From: VRUE01 sp963703335 | GTDB lineage: Bacteria; Actinomycetota; Thermoleophilia; Solirubrobacterales; 70-9 | DNA length: 64,000 nt | Direction: 5' to 3' | Assembly: GCA_963703335.1 (NCBI GenBank) | Contig: OY969812.1 | Location: forward strand, 2,480,001-2,544,000 | Shown here: one piece after another, positions 19,201 to 29,500 of the stretch | How the letters are laid out: each line of letters starts with the position of its first letter | How positions within the stretch are numbered: the first letter of the stretch is position 1 | Program-made: the position numbers and the translations under genes | The notes under the pieces: model-generated | Seen by the model: the letters and a program-made list of their open reading frames with translations, nothing else | What the model was told of the DNA's origin: nothing | Database searches by the model: none

Positions 19201-20213
19201 CAGCCCCCTACTGGGCCACGGGCGAGGCCTACCTGGCCGGCCCCTACAAGGGCGCCCCGCTCAGCCTGGCGATCGTCACCCCCGCCGTCGCCGGCCCCTT
19301 CGACCTCGGCACGGTCGTGGTCCGCACCGCCCTTCGCGTCGATCCGGCGACCGCCCAGATCACCGCCACCAGCGATCCGATCCCGCAGATGCTCGAGGGC
19401 ATCCCGCTCGACGTGCGCACCGTGGCGATCGCCCTCGACAAGCCCGAGTTCACCCGCAACGGCACCAGCTGCGCGGAGATGGCCTTCGCCGGCCAGTTGC
19501 TCTCCACGCTCGGCCGGGCGGCGCCGCTCTCACAGCGCTTCCAGCTCGGCGAGTGCAGCCGTCTGCGCTTCAAGCCGCGGATCTCGCTGCGGCTCCTCGG
19601 CGGCACCCACCGCGCCGACTACGAGGGCCTGCGGGCAACGCTCAGCTACCCCGAAGGCTCCGGCTACGCCAACATCGCCCGCACCGCGGTCACCCTGCCC
19701 CACGCCGCCTTCTTCGACCAGAACCACATCCGCACCGTCTGCACCAGGGTGCAGTTCGCGGCAGACCAGTGCCCGACGGGCTCGATCTACGGCCGCGCCA
19801 AAGCGACCACGCCGCTGCTCGACTACCCGCTCAGCGGGCCGGTCTACCTGCGCTCCTCCAATCACACCCTGCCCGACCTGGTGGTGAAACTGAGGGGCCC
19901 GGACAGCCAGCCGATCGAGGTCGACCTCGCCGGGCGCGCCGACTCGGTCAACGGCGCCCTGCGCAACACCTTCGAAGTGGTGCCCGACGCCCCCGTCTCC
20001 AAGTTCACCCTGCAGCTCTTCGGCGGCAAGCGTAGCCTGATCGAACTCTCCAGCGAGGACTACTGCGCGCAAGAGCACCGCGCCACGGTCGATCTCGCTG
20101 CCCAGAACGGGTTGCGGCGCGTCCTGCATCCGGTCCTGCGCAATGCTCACTGTGGTGGGCAGCGCAAGGGTGCCCATTCAAAGCGCCGCAACGCCGCACA
20201 CCGCAGCCGCTAG
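16206..20213 (+). CDS. giant secreted repeat protein with Ig-like N-terminal region
   Basis: A 1335-residue protein with a signal peptide (residues 1-30, PAWA). Residues 35-300 hold two Ig-like modules, each with a Cys pair and the core pattern FEWLRDG. From about 480 on there are repeats with conserved cysteines, built around GPVYL or GAVYQ, then LPDLVVKL or ESGILVKLAG, then a LxLFGG end. The C terminus is basic. I do not recognise a named family; the architecture suggests a cell-envelope beta-sandwich protein. It starts at ATG 16206, overlapping the previous stop (ATGA). The next gene overlaps its stop by one base. Confidence 0.85.
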   Translation: MTRSIRNLLGLLVLATTMLGLSVAPAWAVPELGVSLERDEAEFPTVYHSDERVDFTVKVENEAAVLGAPSEGDQLSCATINRSSDWNFDSFINYSFEFEWVRDGTVVAAWAPPARVLGANADIKKGEITTYLSTYTVQAADAEHAIQCLVKGTNGAGTGSFVTASQPVVVVNPQPATAPPTPNGIQSFVRVPAISGSAANAGEKLTCMAPIAGWSISNEASPISWSFEWLRDGDPAPGTVTPVSATESEYELTAADVSAPAAPAVFQCIVKATNVGGAALVESPPVLTTAPAPEFVEGTEEGAPNPTGNPPRVGPDANTIAGPITVELELPDGEGTFAFATEPKSWICDKIPAFGPQPARAICTREELLSPQEEFPPLEVITALGADAPDIATARASAFGGGAGSASDELVFPIEPAIPFGISEFTASLFDEDEATDYTQAGGHPFEGFSRVVFNRKRGLKADHAIDRGPVEKIRQAIADIPPGVVGNPLAIPALCPTIEVMKEGKCPPASAVGKIRIEEPSIVAHEYPMLAIEPEAGTPAQIAFVDTLENVYVFSAHVRPGDGYAVSLELGPAPEVSVTESKVTLCDFGAKYAGGAVSGCFKAGEAGANPVPFLTNPTRCGVPLTTRIHVNSWTDPTFIEGPPFANAQVEGCEEVPFEPTMKVTPTTNVADSPTGLDAELNVPTEGLEKAEECHEIQGDEGSPLAPECLAQSEIRDVEVTLPEGLAVNPAGANGLEACSEAQVGISHSGVPNGEPVRCPDAAKIGSAEVITPLLEKPLDGAVYQAEQDRNPFGSTLAVYLVAELPESGILVKLAGKVELDPDTGQITSTFAENPQVPFKTFRLHFFGGASAPLRTPALCGTYSTTSVLTPWSAPDSGPPATITNSYSIDQSPGGGECPTAEGAMPNAPEFDAGTVSPIAAAYSPFLVRLQREDGSQRFSSVTLTPPPGLTAKLAGTPACSEAALATAADRPGREEQAAPSCLAASHVGTAHVAAGAGPAPYWATGEAYLAGPYKGAPLSLAIVTPAVAGPFDLGTVVVRTALRVDPATAQITATSDPIPQMLEGIPLDVRTVAIALDKPEFTRNGTSCAEMAFAGQLLSTLGRAAPLSQRFQLGECSRLRFKPRISLRLLGGTHRADYEGLRATLSYPEGSGYANIARTAVTLPHAAFFDQNHIRTVCTRVQFAADQCPTGSIYGRAKATTPLLDYPLSGPVYLRSSNHTLPDLVVKLRGPDSQPIEVDLAGRADSVNGALRNTFEVVPDAPVSKFTLQLFGGKRSLIELSSEDYCAQEHRATVDLAAQNGLRRVLHPVLRNAHCGGQRKGAHSKRRNAAHRSR

Positions 20214-23200
20214 TGCGGATTCGAGCCCGCCCGCCTCGTCGCCTCCTTGCCGGGGCGGCGGCGCTGGTGGCCGCGACCGCCCTCCTCGCCTCATCGGCCT
20301 GGGCGCCGCCGTGCGCTATAGCGGCCGCCAACCCGATCTACGTTTATTACCCAGAGCCGCCCCCGCCACCGTCGAGCGGTCCCCCACCGCCCTCGATCCC
20401 GCCGCCGAACAACTTCTTCAACGGGCCCTGCGGGGTGGCGCTCGACTCGGGCGGGCGCTTCTACCTGGCCGACCATTACCACGACGGCGTCGACGTCTTT
20501 TCCACACCCTCGCGGGCGGGCTACCTCACCCAGCTGGGGGCGCCCGATCCGGTTAGGGGGCCCTGCGCATTGGCGCTCGATTCGAGCGGCGATCTCTACC
20601 TCGCCAACTACCACGGCGCCGTGCGCCGCTACGCGCCCGACGTCTATCCGCCCGAAGCAGGCCCTCACCCTCCCGACAAAGACCCGCCCGAACAAGGCAC
20701 CGGCTATACGGCTGATGCGCTGATCGATCCGGGCCGGGCGACGGGCCTTGCCGTCGATGGCGCCGACGAGGTTTACGTCGCCCACCGCGACCGCGTCTCG
20801 GTCTATGGCCCCGGTGGCGCTCACGTGCGCGACATCGGCGACGGAGAGCTAAGTCAGGGCTACGGCGTCGCGGTCTCGGGCTTCCCGGCTACGGCGGGGA
20901 ATGTCTACGTCGCCGACGCCTTCACCGAGACGGTCCGGGTCTTCGGCGCCGCCGGTGAGGAGCTGGCGCCGATCGTCGGTCCCTCCGGAGGCTTCTCTTC
21001 GTTGCGCGACGCCTCGCTCGCCGTCGACGACGCCACCGGCGAGCTCTACGTCCTCGACGACACCCAGCCCGTCTACGCCGATCAGCCTCGCGGTCGCGTA
21101 TACGTTTTCTCCGCCGCCGGCGTCTACGAGGGCCACCTCAAGCACGACATCGTCGACGGCTCCCCGGCCGGGCTCGCGGTCGACAACTCCGCCGGCCCCA
21201 CCCAGGGCCGGGTCTACGTCACCTCCGGCAACGGCCACCACGGCGGCCTCTACGTCTATCCGCCGGGCGCCGCCACCCAAGAAGCCCCGCTGGCGCCGAA
21301 AATCCCTCCGCCGCCGCTAATCGGCGGCCTGCCGATTTCCTCGATAGACGTCGGCGCCGCCGCCTCGGCCGGCTCGCAGATTCCCTGCACGGGCGATTCC
21401 TGTCGCAGCCTGCCCCCCCGCCCCCCAGACCCCACCCTGACCACGCTGCTCGAAGGGCTCGGCAACCCGAGGACCCGCTATCGGCGCTACGCCCACCCCA
21501 AGAAGCACGCTCGCAAAAGCCACTGCAAGCGCCGTGCTCGCCGCGAGTGCCAGCACCCGCCGCGCCGCGCCACGGCCTCCGCCGCGCGGGGCGCGCGGCA
21601 AGGGGAGGGCGGCTCGGCTGCGGACGCGGCGGATGGGACCGCCGTCGCTCCAACCGCAGCCGCTCCCGCGCGCGCCGCCGCGCTGCTGCCCGGCACGAGT
21701 GGCTTCGACGCCGGCGCCCGCGCCGACGGGGGAGATGCCGCCACCCTTGCGGGGTCCCACCCCAACCAGCTCGCCCTCCACCTCGGCCTCGATCAGAGCG
21801 GCGCGGGCGCCGACCTGCGCGACCTGCGGATCGACCTTCCACCCGGCTTCCTCGCCAACCCCGCGGCGCTGGCGCTCTGCCCGCCGGGCGCCTTCGCCAC
21901 GCCCCGTTCCTCGCCCTTCGAGCAGAGCAGCTCGGGGGAGAGCTGCCCGGACTCCACCCAGGTCGGCACTGTCGAGGTCGCGAGCGGCGCCGGCGGCGGG
22001 CAGACGCGGCGCTTCGGCCTCTTCGACCTCACGCCCCCCGACGGCGCGGCGGCTCGCTTCGGCGCAGCACCTTTCGGCCGGCCACTCCTCTTCGACCTCG
22101 CCGTTCGCGCCGGCGGCGAAGCCCCTTTCGGGCTCACCCTGCAGGCGACGGACGTCCCGCAGGCGCTGGCGATCCACGACCTCGAGCTCGTGCTCTGGGG
22201 CGCCCCCTGGGCCGCCTCCCACAACACCGAACGCGGCAACTGCCTAAACGAGGCAGAGCCCGGCTTCCCCTGGTCGAAGTGCTCGGTGGGAGAGCCGCTC
22301 GGCAAACCCCCGCTCGCTTTCCTCACCATTCCGACCGAATGCGGCTCACCGCTCGCCTTCACCGCTCGCCTGCGCTCCTGGCAGGAGGCGACGGAGGAGA
22401 GCGCGACCGCCCTCAACCGTGACGGCGCCGGCCAGCCGGCGCTCCTGCAGGGCTGCGAGGCGCTTGACTTCAAACCTGATCCGCAGGCCTTTCTCACCAC
22501 CAAGAAGGCCTCCTCGCCGAGCGGCTTTGGCTTTCACCTCACCGGCACCGAGGCGGGCCTCCTCGATCCCGCCCTGCGCGTCTCCCCGCCGGCGCGGCGG
22601 ATCGTCATCCACCTGCCCGAGGGGGCGACGATCAACCCCTCGGTGGGCGCCGGCCTGGGCGCCTGCACCCCCGCCCAGCTTGCCGCCGAGTTGCCGTTCA
22701 ACCCAGCCGGCGCCGGTTGCCCCAACGACTCCAAGCTCGGCGATTACCGCGTGCGCGTGCCCTTCTACCAGGGATTCCTCAACGGCTCGATCTACCTGGC
22801 CGAGCCTGACAACCCGGCTAGCGCTGCCCCCGGTGCGGAGAATCCCTTCGACTCGCTGGTCGCCGTCTACCTCGTCGCCAAGTCCGCCCAGCGCGGGATC
22901 CTCGTGCGGGTGGCTGGGGAGATCTCCGCCGACCCCGCCAGCGGGGACCTGGTCGCGACCTTCGACCACCTTCCCCGGCTTCCCTACACCGACATCGACG
23001 TCGACTTCCACCCCGGCCAGCGCTCGATCCTCGTCAGCCCGGCCGCTTGCGGGCCCGCGGCGACGCGGATCCAGGTCACGCCGTGGGCGGGCACCGCATC
23101 GGCGCCGCTCGCGACCCTGGAGTCGACCATCTGGCCGATCGAATCGGGAATCGACGGCGGCCCCTGCCCGGGCCACTCGACGCCGCCGTTTGCCCCCGGC

Positions 23201-24484
23201 GCGGTGGCGGGCGGGGTCAACTCCAACGTCGGCTCCTACACCCCCTACTTCGTGCACCTGATCCGCAAGGACACCGAACAGGAGATCACCTCCTACTCGC
23301 TCGTCCTGCCCAAGGGGATCACCGGTCGCCTGGCGGGCATCCCCTTCTGCCCCGATTCGGCGATCGCCGCCGCCCGCGCCAAGCAGGGGTTCGAGGAGAT
23401 CGCCGGCCCTTCCTGTCCGGCGGCCTCCCAGGTCGGTCGTACCGAAACGGGCTACGGCGTCGGCGCTGCTCTCACCTACGCGCCCGGGCGTATCTACCTC
23501 GCCGGCCCCTACCGCGGCCAGCCCCTCTCTCTGGTCACCATCAACGCCGCCACGGTTGGCCCCTTCGACCTCGGCACGATCGTCATCCGCTCGGCCTTCT
23601 CGGTCGACCCCCGCACCGCCCAGCTGCGGATCGACTCGCGTGCCTCCGACCCGATCCCCCACATCATCGACGGCATCCCGCTGCACCTGCGCGACGTCCG
23701 GGTCTACCTTGACCGCCCCCAGTTCACCGACAACCCATCGAGCTGCGAACCCTCGCAGATGGTCTCCACCCTGACCGGCTCGGGGCAGCGCTACGGCGAC
23801 CCCGGCGACGATTCGACCGCCACCGTCGCGAAGCATTTCCAGCTGCTCAACTGCCTCGACCTCGGCTTCCGGCCCAAGCTGGGGCTGCGGCTGCGGGGCG
23901 ACTCGCGCCGCGGCGCCTTCCCGCAGCTGCGAGCCACGTTTGCCTCACGCGGGGCCCGCGACTCCAACCTGAAGCGGATCGAGGTGGCGATGCCGCACGC
24001 CCTCTTCCTCGCCCAGCAGCACATCCGCAGCGTCTGCCGCCGCGAGGAGTTCGCTGTCGGCCGCTGTCCAGCCGGATCGGCCTATGGCAAGGCGGTCGCC
24101 TACACGCCGCTCTTCGATGAGCCGCTGCGGGGTCAGGTCTACCTGCGCTCCTCCTCTAGCGAGCTACCCGACCTGGTCGCCTCCCTTCACAGCGGCGCCG
24201 TCCACATCGTCTTGGAAGGTCAGATCGGCCCCTCGCGGGCGGGCGGCATCCAGGTCTACTTCGACGAGCTCCCCGACGCCCCGATCGAGCGCTTCGTGCT
24301 GACCCTCTACGGCGGGCGGCGCGGCCTGCTCACCAACTCCTCCGACATCTGCGCCTCCCCGCCGCTGGCAAGCGTCAAAGCGCTCGGTCAGAACAACGTC
24401 GGCGCGATCTTCACCACCACCCTCCGCGGTCAGTGTGGGAAGCGCGAGCGCCGGCACCGGCATGGCCGGGGAGGCAAACGATGA
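20213..24484 (+). CDS. giant secreted protein: NHL propeller plus the same C-terminal repeats
   Basis: A 1423-residue protein starting at GTG 20213, which shares one base with the preceding TAG. A signal peptide is followed by a proline-rich stretch (residues 45-65) and six NHL-like blades (about 68-350; for example GVALDSGGRFYLADHYHDGVDVF). A basic linker at about 420-480 leads to the same Cys-containing repeat array seen in the 16206 protein (RGILVRVAGEISADP, LPDLVASLHSG, FVLTLYGGRRGL). The two genes appear to be paralogous over their C-terminal 900 residues with swapped N-terminal modules. The tail is Arg/His-rich. Confidence 0.85.
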   Translation: MRIRARPPRRLLAGAAALVAATALLASSAWAPPCAIAAANPIYVYYPEPPPPPSSGPPPPSIPPPNNFFNGPCGVALDSGGRFYLADHYHDGVDVFSTPSRAGYLTQLGAPDPVRGPCALALDSSGDLYLANYHGAVRRYAPDVYPPEAGPHPPDKDPPEQGTGYTADALIDPGRATGLAVDGADEVYVAHRDRVSVYGPGGAHVRDIGDGELSQGYGVAVSGFPATAGNVYVADAFTETVRVFGAAGEELAPIVGPSGGFSSLRDASLAVDDATGELYVLDDTQPVYADQPRGRVYVFSAAGVYEGHLKHDIVDGSPAGLAVDNSAGPTQGRVYVTSGNGHHGGLYVYPPGAATQEAPLAPKIPPPPLIGGLPISSIDVGAAASAGSQIPCTGDSCRSLPPRPPDPTLTTLLEGLGNPRTRYRRYAHPKKHARKSHCKRRARRECQHPPRRATASAARGARQGEGGSAADAADGTAVAPTAAAPARAAALLPGTSGFDAGARADGGDAATLAGSHPNQLALHLGLDQSGAGADLRDLRIDLPPGFLANPAALALCPPGAFATPRSSPFEQSSSGESCPDSTQVGTVEVASGAGGGQTRRFGLFDLTPPDGAAARFGAAPFGRPLLFDLAVRAGGEAPFGLTLQATDVPQALAIHDLELVLWGAPWAASHNTERGNCLNEAEPGFPWSKCSVGEPLGKPPLAFLTIPTECGSPLAFTARLRSWQEATEESATALNRDGAGQPALLQGCEALDFKPDPQAFLTTKKASSPSGFGFHLTGTEAGLLDPALRVSPPARRIVIHLPEGATINPSVGAGLGACTPAQLAAELPFNPAGAGCPNDSKLGDYRVRVPFYQGFLNGSIYLAEPDNPASAAPGAENPFDSLVAVYLVAKSAQRGILVRVAGEISADPASGDLVATFDHLPRLPYTDIDVDFHPGQRSILVSPAACGPAATRIQVTPWAGTASAPLATLESTIWPIESGIDGGPCPGHSTPPFAPGAVAGGVNSNVGSYTPYFVHLIRKDTEQEITSYSLVLPKGITGRLAGIPFCPDSAIAAARAKQGFEEIAGPSCPAASQVGRTETGYGVGAALTYAPGRIYLAGPYRGQPLSLVTINAATVGPFDLGTIVIRSAFSVDPRTAQLRIDSRASDPIPHIIDGIPLHLRDVRVYLDRPQFTDNPSSCEPSQMVSTLTGSGQRYGDPGDDSTATVAKHFQLLNCLDLGFRPKLGLRLRGDSRRGAFPQLRATFASRGARDSNLKRIEVAMPHALFLAQQHIRSVCRREEFAVGRCPAGSAYGKAVAYTPLFDEPLRGQVYLRSSSSELPDLVASLHSGAVHIVLEGQIGPSRAGGIQVYFDELPDAPIERFVLTLYGGRRGLLTNSSDICASPPLASVKALGQNNVGAIFTTTLRGQCGKRERRHRHGRGGKR

Positions 24485-25272
24485 CCTGGCGCCGCAGGGG
24501 ATCGCTTTCAGGCGCCCTGCTCTTGCTTCTCGTCGCTTCGACCGCCCTCATGGCGCAGGCGGAGATCGCCCAGAAGGGAGCGATTCGAGTCAGTGTCTCG
24601 GGGGAGCTGCGGCCAAAGCGTTTGCCGCGCACCGGCCTGGCGCCGATCGCCGTCACGATCGGCGGACGGGTCTCGACCACAGATGGCACGCGTCCGCCGC
24701 GCCTGAAGACGCTGCGCATCGCGATCAACCGTCACAGCCACCTCGACTATGGCGGTCTTCCCACTTGCCCGTATCACGCGATCCAACCGGCCTCGAGCCA
24801 GCGGGCGCTTGCCGCTTGCCGCTCCTCGCTGGTCGGGAAGGGAAGCTTCGCGGCGGAAATAACCCTGGCGGGCCAAGGGGCTTACCCGACCAAGGGCAAG
24901 CTCTTGGTCTTCAACGCCCGCAGTCACGGCAGGCCGGTCCTCTTCGGCCAGATCTACGCCGCTCGGCCCTTTGCCACCTCCTTCGTCATCGTCTTCGCGA
25001 TCGAGAAGCTCGCCAAGGGGGCCTACGGCAACGAACTTTCCGCGGAGCTGCCCCGGGCGATGGGCTCCTGGGGCAACCTGACGGCGATCCAGATGCGTCT
25101 CGCCCGCACCTACACCTACAAAGGCGAACCTCACTCCTACATCTCCGCTGGCTGTCCCGCCCCCAAGGGCTTTCAGCTCGCCAGCTTCCCCTTGGCGCGG
25201 GCAAGCTTTGGCTTTGAGGGGGGCCAGACGCTCAGCTCGGTGCTGAGCAAGAGTTGCCGGGCCAGCGGGTAG
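24481..25272 (+). CDS. secreted protein of the surface operon, unknown function
   Basis: A 263-residue protein with a signal peptide (residues 1-28). It overlaps the preceding stop as ATGA, so it is the fourth coupled gene of the operon. A central LVFNARSHGRPVLFGQIYAARPFATSF segment resembles a shortened version of the beta-sandwich repeats of its neighbours. Two Cys pairs are present. I do not recognise a named family. Operon position suggests it works with the giant proteins at the cell surface. Confidence 0.8.
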   Translation: MTWRRRGSLSGALLLLLVASTALMAQAEIAQKGAIRVSVSGELRPKRLPRTGLAPIAVTIGGRVSTTDGTRPPRLKTLRIAINRHSHLDYGGLPTCPYHAIQPASSQRALAACRSSLVGKGSFAAEITLAGQGAYPTKGKLLVFNARSHGRPVLFGQIYAARPFATSFVIVFAIEKLAKGAYGNELSAELPRAMGSWGNLTAIQMRLARTYTYKGEPHSYISAGCPAPKGFQLASFPLARASFGFEGGQTLSSVLSKSCRASG

Positions 25273-25284
25273 GGCGCCGCTGCG

Positions 25285-26481
25285 ATGCCAGAGGGGTCAC
25301 TTCGCCAGATCCGCGCCGGGCTGAGTGCCCGCCTGGAGGCGCGCCTGCCAGAGATCGAGCGGGGGGCGCTTACCCGTGTCTTTGCGATTGCGGACTCTGA
25401 CGGTGCCGATCTCTCTTACCTGGAGGGATTACGCGATGCCGTCTCCGTCGCCTTGGAGTACGGCCTGGAAGCGATCGTGCGCGGCGAGGAGCGTGTCCCG
25501 CCGCCGCCCCCCGCATTGCTCGCCCAGGCCCGCATGGCTGCCCGCAGCGGTGTCGGCCTCGACACCGTCCTGCGTCGTTACTTCGCCGGCTACATCCTGC
25601 TCGGCGAGTTCATCGTTGCCGAGATGGAGCGCCTTCCGCGCGGCGCAGCGCCAGCCCAGCTCCACAGGGAGCTCCACTGGGAAAGAGCGGCCGTCTTCGA
25701 CCGCCTGCTCGCCACGATCAGCGAGGAGTACCGCCGAGAGCGTGATCGCCATCCGGCAAGTGGTGAGGAGCGTCGCGCCGAGCGAGTGCGGATGCTGCTC
25801 GCCGGCGAGCAGCTAGACACCGCCGAGCTGCGCTATGAGTTCGATGCTTGGCACCTCGCGGCGATCGCCGCCGGTCCGGGCGCCGTCGAGGCGCTTCGCG
25901 CACTCGCGCGCGAGTTGGGTCGCGAGCTTCTCGCGGTCTGTCCGGACGGGGAGACCGCCTGGGCCTGGCTTGGCGGCCGCGCTCCGCTGCCCTCCGGGGA
26001 GGCCCTGCGCCGGGCCGAGCGCGATCTTCCCCCCTTCGTCTCGCTGGCGCTCGGCGAGCCCGGACAGGGGCTAGAGGGCTGGCGCCTCAGCCACCGCCAA
26101 GCCGACGCCGCCATGCTGGTTGCCGCGCGCGGGGAAAACACGAGGGTCCGCTACGCCGAAGTCTCGCTGCTCGCCGCGGCCCTTCGCGATGAGCTCCTCG
26201 CCACCTCCCTGCGCCGGATCTACCTGGCGCCGCTCGACGGCGAGCGCGATGGAGGAGAGACCCTGCGGGCGACTTTGGCCGCTTACTTCCGCGCTGGCCA
26301 CAACGCGGCATCCGCCGCTGCGGCCCTCGGGGTCAGCCGCAAGACGGTCAGCATCCGCCTGCGCTCCGTCGAGGAAAGGGTCGGCCGGCCGCTCAGCCGC
26401 TGCTCGAGAGAGCTCCATACAGCGGTGGAGCTGCAGCGGTTGCAGGACATGCCGGCCGGTCGCCGACCGAGCCGCGAGTAA
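25285..26481 (+). CDS. PucR-type helix-turn-helix transcription regulator
   Basis: A 398-residue regulator. The C-terminal PucR helix-turn-helix is clear (residues 330-388: TLRATLAAYFRAGHNAASAAAALGVSRKTVSIRLRSVEE). The N-terminal 160 residues are helical and resemble the RsbRD-like N-terminal domain often fused to PucR/CdaR. It starts 12 bases after the surface operon and may be its last gene. No target can be named from sequence. Confidence 0.87.
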   Translation: MPEGSLRQIRAGLSARLEARLPEIERGALTRVFAIADSDGADLSYLEGLRDAVSVALEYGLEAIVRGEERVPPPPPALLAQARMAARSGVGLDTVLRRYFAGYILLGEFIVAEMERLPRGAAPAQLHRELHWERAAVFDRLLATISEEYRRERDRHPASGEERRAERVRMLLAGEQLDTAELRYEFDAWHLAAIAAGPGAVEALRALARELGRELLAVCPDGETAWAWLGGRAPLPSGEALRRAERDLPPFVSLALGEPGQGLEGWRLSHRQADAAMLVAARGENTRVRYAEVSLLAAALRDELLATSLRRIYLAPLDGERDGGETLRATLAAYFRAGHNAASAAAALGVSRKTVSIRLRSVEERVGRPLSRCSRELHTAVELQRLQDMPAGRRPSRE

Positions 26482-26596
26482 CAACTGTGACCCCCCTGAC
26501 CCACATTGGCCATGTCGCGGGGTGAGCTGGTCAAGAGACTGCTCGGCACTGCCATTCAAGCGGCAGGATCCGAGCGAGGGAAAGGGAGGGGTCGTG

Positions 26597-29500
26597 ATGT
26601 CAAGGTTCCAGTTCGGTGGTTGTGGAGGCGCTGGTATCCAGCGTCGCATCGCCACCCTCAGCGCCGTCTGCCTGTCGCTTCTCGTTTCGTGTGTTGCGGT
26701 CCTTCCCTCAGTCGCGGTGGCGGACGAACTCGAATTCACCACCCTGCCCTCCGAAGTCTTCGGCGGGGCGGGCAGCGGCAACGGCCAGTTCAACGCCCCC
26801 GCCGCCATCGCCGGCGACTCGGCGGGCAACGTCTGGGTGGCGGACAGGGGCAACAACCGCATCCAGAAGTTCAACTCCAAAGGCGAATACCTGAGCAAAT
26901 TCGGGACGCTGGGATCGGGCAACGGCCAGCTGAACGCCCCGGAAGGGATAGCCATCGACTCGGCCGGCAACGTCTGGGTCGCCGATACCGGCAACAACCG
27001 CATCCAGAAGTTCAGCTCGAGTGGCGCATACCTGGCGCAATGTGGGAGCAAAGGCTCGGCGAACGGCCAGTTCGAAGGCCCCAAGGGAATCGAGTTCGAC
27101 TCGCTGGGCAATCTGTGGGTCACCGATACCGGCAACAGCCGCATCCAGGAGATCAGCTCGGCGTGCGCATACGTGGCGAAATTCGGCACGTCGGGAACGC
27201 TGCCAGGCCAGCTCGCCCTTCCCGTCGACCTCGCGATCGACCCCCAGAACAACATCTGGGTTGCGGAAGCCTTCGGCTTCCGGATTCAGAAGTTCAATCC
27301 CAAAGGCGAATTCTTGGCGAGTGTCGGTTCCAATGGATCGGCGCCCGGCCAGATGAGCGGTCCCTCCGGCGTCGCCGTCGACTCCGAAGGCGATATCTGG
27401 GTGTCGGAGGCGGGGAACCACCGGATCCAGAAATTCAACTCCGCCGGGAAAGTCCGTGGGACTTTTGGAAAAGAAGGCTCTGCCATCGGTCAGTTCAAAG
27501 AACCCCGCGCCCTCGTCGATGTGCCAGAGGGCGACATCTGGATCGCCGACACGGGCAATAATCGCCTCCAGCGCGCCATCCTCCCCGCCCTCACCAAAGT
27601 ACCGGGCGCGCGGACCGACCCCGCGGCCGTGATCAACAGCACGAGCGCCGTCCTCAAGGGTGCCGTCAGGCCCAAAGGGTTGGCGACGACCTACCAGTTC
27701 GAATACGGCACCACGACCGCCTACGGTTCCAAAGTGCCTACCTCGCCCGCCAGCGCAGGCTCGGGCGTGAGCGAAGTCGAAGTGGCGAAAACCGCCAGCA
27801 CGCTGCAGTCGCAGACCACCTATCACTACCGCCTCGTCGCGACCAATTCCGAAGGCGTGGCTTACGGAAGCGACCAGACGTTCACGACCAAGCACCCCGC
27901 GGAACCGTATTGGAAAAACCTGAAAACGGGCGAAGCGCTCGATCACGAAGTTACGCTCGGTCTAACCGGGACGCTGTCGATACCAATTCAGGAATCCTCC
28001 GGCGTGAAATGCCCCGTCACCGCAAGCATGGTGCTCTATCCCGGGTACCAGGGGTCCCTTGCGCCGTTTTCGTTTACGACCGAAAAATGCGAAGGATACG
28101 AAGCGCTCAACCAATGTACGGTTAACTCCACCGAAAGTAGCCCGCCGTTTTCGCTTCAGGCCAATAAGTCCAACATCGCGATCGGCAACCTCAGCTTCCG
28201 CTGGGTGTTCGCCCAGACCTTCTATTGCGCGCAGAAAGAATGGGTGGTCACGGGGGTAGAACCAAAGCTGACGCCTGTGCCCGCCTTCGGTCAGGGCGCG
28301 ATGACCTCCGTCACGCCGGGGGGAACGATCAAAGTCGTATCGCCGGGGGGCACCTCCTGGGTGTCGATGAGCGGTCAACTCGATCTCGACGCCGCGTCGA
28401 AAGGGGTCTACGGACTCGCGTGGACAAAAGTGCTGCCCAAAGCGACCACGGAATCCGCATCCTCGATAACCGCGACGCAGGCAACCCTCAAAGGCACGGT
28501 CAATCCCGAAGCCTCCGACACGACCTATTACTTCGAGTACGGACCGACCACGGCCTACGGGACGAAAATCCCAACCAAAGCCGCCACTGCCGGCTCCGGC
28601 ACCTCAAACGTCGCCGTCGCCCAGACGCCGACAGGGCTCACTGAGGGAACCACCTATCACTACCGGCTCGTGGCCAGCAACGAAGCCGGCACCAAATTGG
28701 GCAATGACGTCGCATTTGGAACCGTCGATTTGCCCAACACGCTCATCACCTCACCCCAGCCGAGCTACACGAACCACGAAACGCCGCCGATCGCCTTCAC
28801 CTCGGACGAGACGGGCTCGACCTTCAAATGCTCGCTCGACAACCCCGAAGAAAAAGCCACAACCACCTGCACGTCTTCGTATTCGCTTCCATCCGCCTCA
28901 GAACTCGGGCCCGGCTGGCATACCTTCGTCGTCCAGGCCACCGACAAAGACGGAAACCTCGACCCATCCCCGGCGAAATGGAAGTTCAACACCGACATCT
29001 ACCCGCCGGCGCCCTCGACCAGCGTGCTGACATCGCCCGAGGAGGGCGAGAAATCCGGCGCCTACTACACGATGAAGGCGAAATGGGGCAGCCCCCCCTC
29101 CGGCGGCGGCGTGACCGGGGTGACCTTCCAATACAAAGACCGCTACATGGATGCCTTCGAGACGATCCCGGCCCAGTTCGTCAAGAGCAGCGATCAACTC
29201 AAAGCGGTGAGCTGGCCGCTGCCGGTCAGCGCCAACCCCGGTGAAAGCCAACCCGTGTTCGTCGACTTCAGGGCTCTGGCGGACGCCGGCGTGGACTACC
29301 TAGGGGAAGAACTCAAGTTCCGCGCCGTATTCGACGGCGGGCCCAACGCCGCCGGCGCCAGCGAGCCCGTCAGCGCCGAGTTCGACCGCAACTGGGGCGC
29401 CGCCGCAGACGCCACCGAGCAGATCGGCCCCGCCACCTTGGACCTGATGACGGGCAAGTTCTCGGTCAGCCGGACCGACGTCTCGATCCCGATCCCCGGC

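Noticed and set aside
17310..24463. Many long open frames on the minus strand across the giant surface genes
   Set aside because: They are shadows created by very high GC and biased third positions. They encode Arg/Gly/Ala/Val-rich sequence without domains, and lie opposite well-supported coding sequence.
26541..26575. Imperfect hairpin in the RHS gene leader
   Set aside because: The stem is interrupted by internal mismatches and is no better than expected in GC-rich DNA; not strong enough to call a regulatory element.
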